Shown piece by piece: positions 25,901-34,668 of a stretch of 64,000 nt of DNA. The translations under genes were made by a program, and so were the position numbers. The DNA lies in assembly GCF_009389715.1 (NCBI RefSeq), contig NC_052400.1:19065674-19129673 (forward strand), given 5' to 3'. Position 1 is the stretch's first letter. The number at the start of each line of letters is the position of its first letter. The notes beneath the pieces were generated by a model. It saw only the letters and a list, made by a program, of their open reading frames with translations, did no database searches and was not told the DNA's origin. This stretch comes from Phoenix dactylifera. Taxonomy: Eukaryota > Streptophyta > Magnoliopsida > Arecales > Arecaceae.

Positions 25901-28546
25901 AAAATAAGAGCTGAGGATGTGCCTAAGACTGTATTCTGAACCAGGTATGGCTATTATGAATTTTTGGTTTTGCCTTTTGGACTAACCAATGCACCTACTG
26001 CCTTTATGGATTTGATGAATAGGGTCTTTAAGCAGTACTTGGATCAGTTTGTCGTCGTCTTCATAGAAGCCATACTAATCTACTCCAAGAGCAAGGAAGA
26101 ACATGAGTATCACTTAAGAGGTGCTGCAAGCCCTACGGGAGGAGAAGCTCTATGCTAAGTTGAGCAAATGTGAATTCTGGTTGGATAGCATTGCATTCCT
26201 CGAGCATATGATTTCTAAGAAGGGAAACTCAGCGGACCCAAAGAAAATAGTAATAGTGAACTGGCCTCGTCCTTCTAATGTGACTGAAATCAGAAGCTTC
26301 TTGGATTTGGTTGGGTACTATATGAGATTTGTGGAAGGATTTTCTCGGATAGCTGCTCCCTTGACTCGCTTAACCCATAAACGAGCAAAGTTTGAATGGG
26401 ATGAGAATTGTGAGCAAAGTTTCCAGAAGTTAAAGTAAAGGTTGGTATCTGTACCAATTCTCACTTTACCATCCAGCTCTGGGGGTTTCACCATCTATAG
26501 TGATGCCTTCAAAAAAGGATAGGGCTGTGTATTAATGCAAAATGATAAAGTGATGGCTTATGCCTTTAGACATAACTGAAGCTCTATAAGCAGAACTATC
26601 CAATGCATGATTTAGAGCTAGCAGCGGTAGTTTTCGCTTTAAAAATTTGGCGACACTACCTATACGGGGAGCCTTGTGAGGTCTTCACCGATCACAAAAG
26701 TTTGAACTTTGAAGTATTTATTTACTCAAAAGGAGCTAAACATGAGGCAAAGAAGATGGCTTCAGCTGTTGAAGGATTATGATCTAAGCATTAAATACCA
26801 TCCGGAAAAGGTCAATATGGTGGCTGATGCTCTCAACAGGAAGTCAAAATGGGCACAACAACTTTGCTTACTACTTAAGATCAAATATTAAAGGATCTTG
26901 ACAAGATGCAAATTGAGGTGACAGCAAATGGTGCTAGAAGTATGCTGACTGTTTGATGGTGCAACCAACCTTGATAGAGAGGATAAAGACTGCCCAACAG
27001 AATGATGCCCATTTATGTCAACTCAAGGAAGATGCAGAAAAGAGGTTACAACCCGAACTCAAAATTCACTAAGATGGTACTTTGCGATTCGAGAATAGAT
27101 TGCATGTTACTATAAAAATAATATATATGACATGATTATGCATTTTAAAATTTTGCAATGCTATTTAGCATTTTCAACATATTTATAAAGATATGATTTA
27201 TGAAAAATACGAATGTTTTACGAGCTCCCAGATAGCTATGACCACCTCGAGAAATGGAGGCCAATCGACACCCTGGAGCTAGCATCCAACGAAAACGGCC
27301 CTCTACCAATGGGTTAAATTAGTAACGAATATGAACTATGAAATTTTGTCGATTTCAAAGACGACCCTGTCACAGGATTATAACGACCATAGCGCGAAAA
27401 TTTGTGAGCACTGTTTTGATTAAAAATTTAGATAAATGGCAAACATTTGACGATTATGGATATTTTAAATTGCATCATCAGCTTTATGAACTTGCATGAT
27501 TTGTGTATACATGATTGGTTTGCTACGATAGTTTGTTATATGATTATGAAATGTTTTATTTTACAGTTTAATTCTACTTTTCAAAGGATGCATTGAATTA
27601 TGTAAAAATTTTTGCTTGATCCGGTAAGGTAGTGCATGGTTACTTACTGAGCCGCAAAGCTCATTTCTCTCTTTTTTTGTTTCAGATAATTAAGGTTGCT
27701 AGGAGTGGGGAAGAATAAATGAATGATAGATGAAAGAATAAAGCTTGATGCATAGTTGCAAGCTAGTAATAAATGTAGTTATGTCTATGAATTCATATGT
27801 TGGGTTTAGATGCCCTGTACCCACTGCTTTTTGCTTAGCAAATGATATTGTACCATTTTTTTTAAACATGCTATATGAAGTGTCATTTGTGGGCTTCATG
27901 TTATTGTGGGCAATACCCTACGGTAACATGGCCATGTCATGCTCCGGATCTGGGACGTGACAATAAATCCTCTAATGCTCAAGTTGTGGGAAATTCTTTC
28001 AACAAATGACCATGGCAGATTTTGACAGGAAACAATGAATCTACATAAGATTCTCCTTCCGTTTAAAACCAGCCTCCTTAGTGAATGGATGCAGGATGGG
28101 AGTATGATTCCTACATGATCATAGTTGTAGAAGTTACCACAATCATGGTGCATGGCAAATTTTAGCTGGCCAAATTTTAGAATTCTTTACAATATTGGTT
28201 TGTTGAGGATTGGTTGCTTCAGGCCAGGGTCACACAAGCAATAAGAATTCACCATATAGCTGGAGTATTTTCTACCAATCAGGCTATAGGGGATGACTGA
28301 TGCATATTATGTTCTGGGAATGTGATGCATACTATGTTTTGGGAATGGGTTAGGAAAGGGAGTGTAATGTATCAAAATCCCTTAAGTTTGTGGGTTTATC
28401 ATGTTTGGGAGTCTTTTGTTCTTTTTTCTTTTGTCCTTTATATTTATCTTCATCATGTCTTGCAGGAAGATGTCATTGACAAAAAGGAAAAGCTATGCAG
28501 GGAAATTGGTAATCACGGAGAGAACAATGATGGACTTGATGAATGA
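19901..28546 (+). CDS. Uncharacterised charged, probably nuclear protein with a C2H2-like patch
   Basis: I do not recognise a function. Exons are 19901-20740, 21028-21156, 21507-21602 and 28466-28546. Every join is GT-AG in phase 0, giving 381 residues. The N-terminus has [20 protein letters not shown], then a Lys-Ser repeat and a polyglutamine run (about residues 49-72), a Pro/Ala-rich stretch and an acidic tract (about 150-175). Residues 176-255 look like the conserved core: [20 protein letters not shown] followed by C204-x2-C207-x19-H227-x12-H240, which could bind zinc but has non-classical spacing. Exons 2-4 encode an acidic tail in which MDC..KEIEALP and [13 protein letters not shown] look like repeats of one another. 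The charge and Lys-rich segment suggest a nucleic-acid-associated protein (inference). Exon 1 is GC-rich, while the later exons match the AT-rich surroundings. The third intron is expanded by a retroelement. Confidence 0.75.
20047..20121 (+). repeat. Coding repeats: (AAGTCG)n then (CAG)n
   Basis: A six-base AAGTCG unit repeated about five times encodes alternating Lys-Ser. It is followed by a CAG/CAA run encoding about seven glutamines. Both keep the reading frame whatever the copy number, since units are multiples of three. Confidence 0.9.
22537..23728 (+). repeat. 5' LTR of the retroelement
   Basis: It ends in GGATCTAGGGCGTGACA, matching the end of the right copy, and the primer-binding site follows immediately. 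From 22888 on it aligns with 27099-27962 at roughly nine identical bases in ten by eye. It contains a 71-bp direct duplication at 22794-22935. The start at 22537 is provisional. Confidence 0.7.
22794..22935 (+). repeat. 71-bp tandem duplication within the 5' LTR
   Basis: Copies starting at 22794 and 22865 both read TAAATGAATTAT and then share the ttgcatgttacta and catgattatgcattt segments. In the right LTR only the second copy's 3' part remains. Confidence 0.85.
23734..23751 (+). other. Retroelement primer-binding site
   Basis: TGGTATCAAAGTAATAGG lies five bases after the end of the left LTR. Plant Ty3/gypsy elements commonly use initiator Met-tRNA with a site beginning TGGTATCA, so this is its likely remnant with substitutions. 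Confidence 0.7.
23926..24918 (+). pseudogene. gag-like capsid/nucleocapsid remnant
   Basis: A single frame can be followed for 331 codons from ATG at 23926, broken by in-frame stops near 24094 (TAG), at 24361 (TAG, in a position expected to be Trp) and at 24774 (TAA). It holds a retrotransposon gag domain with [12 protein letters not shown] and the later [14 protein letters not shown] segment, then a nucleocapsid with a GKFHxGxC half-knuckle and a full [14 protein letters not shown] knuckle. Because the frame is kept and only point stops occur, decay appears to be mostly by base substitution. Confidence 0.85.
25000..27098 (+). pseudogene. pol-like remnant: protease, reverse transcriptase, RNase H; integrase deleted
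   Basis: In order: an aspartic protease motif [11 protein letters not shown] near 25035; reverse transcriptase with [14 protein letters not shown] and LPFGLTNAP near 25870-25990; a thumb region (PLTRLT); RNase H with IYSDA and FTDHKSL near 26500-26700; and the start of the pre-integrase region near 27070. The catalytic reverse transcriptase box at 26060-26071 reads FIEA where an FxDD-type motif is expected. Stops and frame changes are frequent. At about 27099 the sequence jumps directly into the middle of the right LTR, so the integrase core is absent. Confidence 0.85.
27099..27962 (+). repeat. 3' LTR of the retroelement, 5'-truncated
   Basis: Homology to the left LTR starts abruptly at ATTGCATGTTACTATAAAAA and continues to the shared end CGTGACA. 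About 350 bp of the LTR's beginning are missing compared with the left copy. Confidence 0.85.
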
Positions 28547-28655
28547 TTTCTTAAAGGTAAATATTTTTGAGCTACATCACTTCTCTTTCTATCTATCTAC
28601 CCTCATTTTGAATTCTATCGAACAATGATTTAAAAGACTATAGGTGGCAAGCACA

Positions 28656-28979
28656 TGTCTAGGTGTTAGGCAGATACCTAGACAGGTGCCCAGACATCAA
28701 GATGGCTCAAAAATTATTTTTATCAAAAAAGCTAATTGATATAAGGAAAAATGTAAAAATGAAGTTGTAATCCAAGAAAATAAGATTACATATCAAATAA
28801 TTTAGTAAATAATTGAGAAGTACTAACTTGGTAGTTGGTAGTGAGAAGTACTAAGTTGGTACCATTCAAAATACTAATTCTAAGTCAATCTCATCCTCAA
28901 CATTTAAACTTGATGCAAAATTTTAGAACAGGTAGCTAGGCAGCTGTTAAGGGTGCCCCACCTTGTCAGCACCTAGACA
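28656..28979. mobile_element. Possible old fold-back element
   Basis: TGTCTAGGTG at the left and CACCTAGACA at the right are perfect 10-bp inverted ends about 320 bp apart. The adjacent interior bases (ttaggcag against gtcag) match only partly, and no target duplication is clear. It lies 100 bp after the last coding exon of the uncharacterised gene. Confidence 0.3.
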
Positions 28980-29184
28980 GCCAAGGCGACAGTTTCTTAA
29001 AATATTGCCTGTCTTTATTATGCATGTTCCTTTTGTGTTTGTGTTGTGTTTAAGTGTGCATGCATCTGTGTATGTGTTTCTATGTATGCATTTGTAAACC
29101 CTCAGGCTTGTGCTGGTGATTGCATTTGTTTGATTAATCCTTTTTGCACTTTTTTAGTTGTTATCCAAGGTGTGTTTCCATGTT

Positions 29185-29760
29185 ATTGACTGCAAGAATT
29201 GATCCCATTGTGTGGACCGTCTTGTAGTTTGAAAGTGAAACTTCTTTGTCCATTAAAGCAAAGAAATGCTTCTATTCAGAGAACTAACACGATGCTCAAC
29301 TACAGCAAAAACCTTGCAACACAATTGATTTCTCCAAATCCGGTGTGGCAAGATGCTGGGAATATGATTTCCCAGAAACACTCAGATATACATGCAATAT
29401 GATGTGCAAAGTAATATATTTTTGTTTCTTTTGAAATTGTAATAATCATTGCTATTTATTTTAAGGTAAGATATTGACTGCAAGAATTGATCCCATTGTG
29501 TGGACCGTCTTGTAGTTTGACAGTGAAACTTCTTTGTCCATTAAAGCGAAGAAATGCTTCTATTCTGAGAACTAACATGATGCTCAACTACAGCATAAAC
29601 CTTGCAACACAATTGATTTCTCCAAATCCAGTGTGGCAAGATGCTGGGAATATGATTTCCCAGAAACACTCAGATATACGTGCAATATGATGTGCAAAGT
29701 AATATATTTTTGTTTCTTTTGAAATTGTAATAATCATTGCTATTTATTTTAAGGTAAGAT
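29185..29760 (+). repeat. Tandem duplication, 2 x 288 bp, about 98% identical
   Basis: Copy 1 is 29185-29472 and copy 2 is 29473-29760, joined without a gap. By eye they differ at seven positions. Each copy has an open frame of 67 codons starting MIPLCGPSCSL, but six of the seven differences change the amino acid, which argues against coding. The repeat lies about 640 bp downstream of the uncharacterised gene's stop, possibly in its spliced 3' untranslated region. Confidence 0.95.
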
Positions 29761-32700
29761 GAATTTCATATGCTATTTTTTTTGAACTTCTACAGGTTGC
29801 TTTTGTAATACTAACATCTCAATGTGTTTTCCGGAACTCAGTAGCTATCCTTGTATCCTTTATCTTTGTTTTAGGAAGTTCAGTATCATGTCAATGATGG
29901 AATCAAAGCAACTATTGCTTGGCACTGGCATCTTTCAAATACAGGTCGATACAAGGGAAGATGGTATCTCATGATATGAGGGAAGACAGTCTTTGTACAA
30001 TGTTCATATGTGGGGAGGTAGTGTGCTTGAGGTCGGGAACAACAGACTGCATAATGTGATAAATGTACTTACTGCTTTACGATTTTGGCATTTCTCTCTC
30101 TTTCTCCATGCAGCACATGTTTGATTTTACCTATAAGGTGTAATTTTATGTTTTCATTGCTGCTTCAATTTTGAGATAAAATTTCCTATTGTGGGGACTT
30201 CTCTTCATGTCTCATTAGCTAGTAATTTTGTTATGGACACCAGGATTAACTTTTACATCAATATAGTGTAAATAGTTTGTTGCCTTTGTGCTTCTCTTGT
30301 TCTTCTGCTATGCTTAGATATTCTGATGGATGCCAAGAATTTTTGACTATTTATTCACATATTTGAATGACTGATACATTCTTCTTTTCTCTTAGTCTCA
30401 TTGGGAGTCACATCTAATATAATTGTTATTTTTTTCTCTGAAACATTAAGCAAGTTCTTTTCTAGTAAACCCACCCATGTCCAATCACAATTGCAATATT
30501 CGTGATAGTGTGAAATATACCATGTTTGTAATAAAAAAATTATTTTTTAGGTTTCATTGAATTTAAATTAGTGCCTAATGTTAATGGTTAATTTAGAAGC
30601 ACATGCATGTTCCTCTTGTGCTCTTAATCAAGTTTGGGTGTGTGCAAGTAGTTTGAATAAATGTTGAGCCATATCATTCTTTGCCTGAAGCATCACATCT
30701 TTTCTGTTATTGCATCACGGACAATGTTGAGAGCCGGAATGTTATTCATGCAAATTATACTACTTATATAAGACCCTATATAATTCGCTAAATTATGGTC
30801 CATGACATGATTTGTAAATTTCCTTTTTGTTCCCTTTTCTTTGATGGCAAGCCATTAACTAGCTCATATTGGATGGGCACCACATCAATCCCAGGAGAAC
30901 TGCCTCAAATTGTTTGCAGAAGATCTGTCATTTTGTTATGCTGGAAGATCTTTTCCTATGTTTTGGCAATGATCTAATGAGCTGAAGGGATGTAGGAAAT
31001 GTTCAAGGATAATTTGAATGCTGTTCTGAGCCACTTTGGATAATTGTAGAACTAATAAAAGTCTGGGACCTTATTCAAGGGGATGCCTTTTTACTTATTT
31101 GGTCATTCCTCATAAGACCTTAATATTATTCTTTGCTTTTTTTGTTACAAATTTTTGTTTTTTGCTCTCTCTTAATTTCAGTAAAAAAAATAAAAATAAG
31201 AAATAAAATGTTAGGAGAAATACAAACAGCATAGAAGAGGTAGAATGTAGAAAGTGTAGCATTGTATGGGATCTTTACCTTCACTATGTTGGGAATTAAG
31301 CAGTCTGATCTATATTTGAGAAGTGATATACTTGGTGTAAGGTTTTAGTAAACAATTAGGTCTTTACGTCATCTTGGTAGCAAGGAAACTGCCTTTGCTA
31401 TTTTCCGGATATTGTTTGGCTTCCTTTTGGTCTTCTTTTATCCTTCAAATAAGAACTGAAATGAAAAGCACATTTTAGTGCATATAATAGATGTAGAAAA
31501 CAAATAGAAGATTATGTGCTCTGCTATGAAGGGATTTATATTGTCTCACCCTATTTTGGCTTTAGATAGGTTGCACTGGAGAAATAGAGGATTGCATCTC
31601 TTAGGACATCTTGATGGAGGAATCGGCTGATTAACTTTGTTTGAAATCATTGTGTATGAGTGAAAGTAAGCTTTTGGAGGAACCAGTTTTTAATTTTGAT
31701 TTTCTTCATTTGGAGCGTATGATTGTATTAAAATAGTAGCAGTCTAAAAAGGGATTCATATGCAATTATCTCTTTTAGTAGCATTTTCCAGATGATTTAT
31801 GAAGTTCTGCCAGTCATAGACCATGATTTGAATAAATGTGATATAATGATAGTCTTTTCTGTAAATTTAAAACTGCTTCCATCTCTTGTGGTTCATAGTC
31901 CGGATCTCCTTCATGGTCATGTGAGATTGCACGAAATACAGTTGCTATCTAACGATTGGGATGGTGCGCCAAATTAGATATTTGTAATAGCCTTCTGAAA
32001 TACTCGAGATAGCTTGTAATTGTGTGGATGTACTCATGATAGTGATTTACATATGAAGCGAGAGAAGAGGAAGGGGTGCTTGTTAGACACATGATCCTGA
32101 TTTAGGTGATAAAGACCGGATGGATGACTTACTATGATCTTGCATAGGAAACCTGAGGAGAAATACAACCTCAGAGAATGCTGACTATAAAGCCTGAGTG
32201 GCTTGTGCTTATAAGAACCATCGTGCCTATTGACGTGTCCGCTATCTACTGGGTTCAATTATATTATGAGTCGTCGCCATTCTCCTAGGAAAATTTTATT
32301 TGCATTATTCAGGTGGCTAGAGGTTGTCTTCTCCCAAAGATTGATATGACTTATTCATGTGAACTTGGAGGAGCAGGTTTTTTTTGAGCAATCAAAGCAA
32401 TTTTGGAAGTATCATAAGCTACACCGTGTCTGGATTGAAAGAAATGAAGAGAAAAGAAATTTATTTTCTTTTGTTTGGTAGAAATTTAATAAAAAATAAG
32501 AGAGTTAGGATCCCTATTTGGATGATAAATGAAAAGAAATGATCTCTTCAAAAAAAAATTTATAATCTTTCCAGAAGTGGAGTTGGAGCGAAGAAACTGC
32601 ACTTCTGTTCTCTTCGATTCTTATTTATTTCTCCTTCCCTATCTTCTCTTCTCTTCTCATTTCTTTTGTTTTCTTCTCTCCTGCCTAGGGCGTTTTTGTG

Positions 32701-34069
32701 TTGAAGGATATCATGTTATGCTGTGTACTGAGCATAAAAAATCCCGACCAAACTATTAGCTAATATAAATCAACAATTTCTTCCAAGGTTGTCGGGTAAG
32801 CAACCATAAGGTGCCTTTGAAAAGATATTTTCAGGAGAATTTTTAAGTTTGAAGTGATAACCATGACTCAGGTGTTTTACAGCTTCTTAAGATTTTTGTG
32901 TTCCTCTAAATCAAAGTTAGATTCTCTGAAAGGGTCTGCTTAAGATTTTGCCTGTGTGTGCAAGTAGGATCTCTCTTCTGGATCTTTAATTTGACGGTAT
33001 CGCACTCGAAACCAACTGTTCTATTTAGTAAAGCTCATCCTAGATCTCCGGCTTCATTCAAGCCTGACATTAGAACTATAACAATCTTGATGTGACAGTA
33101 GTTTTTTATACAGCCAGATGAATTTTAACTGTTATCCAATTACACGTATACCGTGGCCTTTGAATGTTGCCTCAGCGGAATGCAGGATAGCATTTTATTT
33201 TTGAGCACCATAAAAACACATAAATTAGTAATACAAATTGAAGCATCTTTACTGACCAATAGGGCTCGTCCGGTTGACTTTACGGATCAAAGTAGAACCT
33301 CGATCACTTTTTCTCTTTTTAATTTAGTCACGGGGAATTGGCTTTTGCAGAAAATATTTATTATATTTAAATTCTTAATTTGGTCGGAGGAAGAAGTGAC
33401 TCTTCTCAGAATGGAGAGCTACATTCAGGACATTATCTGAATGGTGAGATTCTTCTGAGAATGAATGGAGAGATTCTTCTAACCAGAAGTTTAAAAGGAG
33501 ATATCCTGACCGTGAAGCAGGATAGAAGAAATGAGGAGCCTGCAGATAAGGGAATCCCAAAGCATAGGGATAATGGATTATTTTTAAAAGATCATTTTTA
33601 GCATCCCAATTTCTTTGAGATAATCATATTTAATGAACAACTTATCAAGGCATCCAGATAGGCCTTTCACTCCTAATCTTGTCGGGAAAGATATCTAGTA
33701 GTTGTCAATTGTGAAAATAGAACTTATTCCACCACTTTTCAGCCAACCATTCTGGAGTACTTGGATTAAACTAGTTGTTTAGAAGCAAAACAAATATTTT
33801 AAAAGTTGGTATATAACCTTTTGCCTTCCAATTATTTATCTCATCTTAATTAAGTTATTTTTAGAGCAACAACCTGTTGAAGTAAATTAACCTATTTACC
33901 TTATGCTAACTTATTCCGTTTCTAAATATAAAGAATAAGATATGCCATACATGTAAGGGCATATGAGGAGTAATAATATTTTGCATCAATACTTCATGTT
34001 TTAGTGGGCAGAGCCAGACCGTCCTACACGTTTCTACCAGAGAATGGATCAGTATGGGGTACGGGGTTA
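29761..34069. other. Downstream/intergenic region, no supported gene
   Basis: AT-rich. A possible extra exon at about 29876-29945 (after TTTTAG, ending ATACAG before GT) could belong to the preceding gene's 3' region or an alternative C-terminus. That is speculative. No other domain-bearing frame, RNA gene or clear transposon end was found. Confidence 0.4.
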
Positions 34070-34400
34070 CCAAAACAAAGCGGAAAGAAAAATAGAAAGG
34101 AAAGAAGAAAAAATGGAAATGTAGAAAAGAAGGAAAGAAAAATAAGTGGAGAAAAAAATAAGAAAAAGAAAGAAAGTAAAATAAATAAATAAAAAAAGAA
34201 AAAGGAAAGATGGAAGAAGTAAAAAAAAAAAGCAAGAAGGAATAAAGTAAAGACAGAAGATTTAAGAAATAAAAATAAAAAGGGACAGATAGAGATGCAA
34301 ATTGGTCGTCAATTATTATCTCGACGTGTGAAAGAAAAAATAAATAAATAAATAATAAAAGTAATAAAGGAAAGAAGGAGGTGACCGGTGAGAGGGATGG
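34070..34400. repeat. Purine-rich (A/G) tract on the plus strand
   Basis: For roughly 300 bases the plus strand is almost only A and G, with many AAAG, GGAAAG and AAATA units. It lies 270-600 bp upstream of the MBF1 start. It creates a long but meaningless minus-strand frame rich in Phe, Ser and Leu. Confidence 0.8.
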
Positions 34401-34488
34401 AGATGCCCTACCAGGATAAGGCTGGTTAGTGATATCCATCGAGTTTAGATTTTGTCCGAGATGCAGATCAGACCGTTCGTTGCCCCGG

Positions 34489-34546
34489 CACGTGACCATG
34501 GCCCTCCTAGGCTTTTGAGGCGGTGATAGGATTCGCGAATATAAAT
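34489..34546 (+). promoter_or_regulatory. MBF1 core promoter: G-box and TATA box
   Basis: A palindromic CACGTG G-box at 34489-34494 and TATAAAT at 34540-34546 precede the MBF1 start codon by about 175 and 123 bases. Transcription would then begin near 34570, leaving a leader of roughly 100 nt. G-boxes are bound by bZIP and bHLH factors, including those of abscisic-acid and light responses. A stress link is inference. Confidence 0.6.
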
Positions 34547-34668
34547 GGAGAGACGGATAAACCTTGTCGACCAAGAAACGTAGCAGATCGCCGTTTCCTT
34601 CTCCTTCTCAACTCCTTTCTCCAGATCGCTGCATCCTCCAGGATCCGGCACGTTTTGTCGACGAAGAA

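Larger units (their letters stand above)
22537..27962 (+). mobile_element. Decayed Ty3/gypsy LTR retroelement inside an intron
   Basis: Two related repeats of about 0.9-1.2 kb flank gag- and pol-like sequence, and the element lies sense-oriented in the third intron of the uncharacterised gene. The order is LTR, primer-binding site, gag with zinc knuckles, protease, reverse transcriptase and RNase H, which places it in the Ty3/gypsy group. The integrase region and the 5' part of the right LTR are missing. Many in-frame stops and a damaged polymerase site show it is dead. The left boundary is uncertain: TGTGACACCGAGCCC at 22537 is the best candidate. I could not find a clean 5-bp target duplication. 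Confidence 0.85.

Noticed and set aside
29199..29690. Twin 67-codon frames as a duplicated small gene
   Set aside because: The copies differ mostly at amino-acid-changing sites, no promoter is seen, and the frame ends with the repeat.
33261..33300. GGGCTCGTCCGGTTGAC as another Tourist-like end
   Set aside because: No matching inverted end or target duplication was found within about 1 kb.
33906..34574. Minus-strand 222-codon frame rich in Phe, Leu and Ser
   Set aside because: Produced by the purine-rich tract upstream of MBF1; no domain and strongly biased composition.
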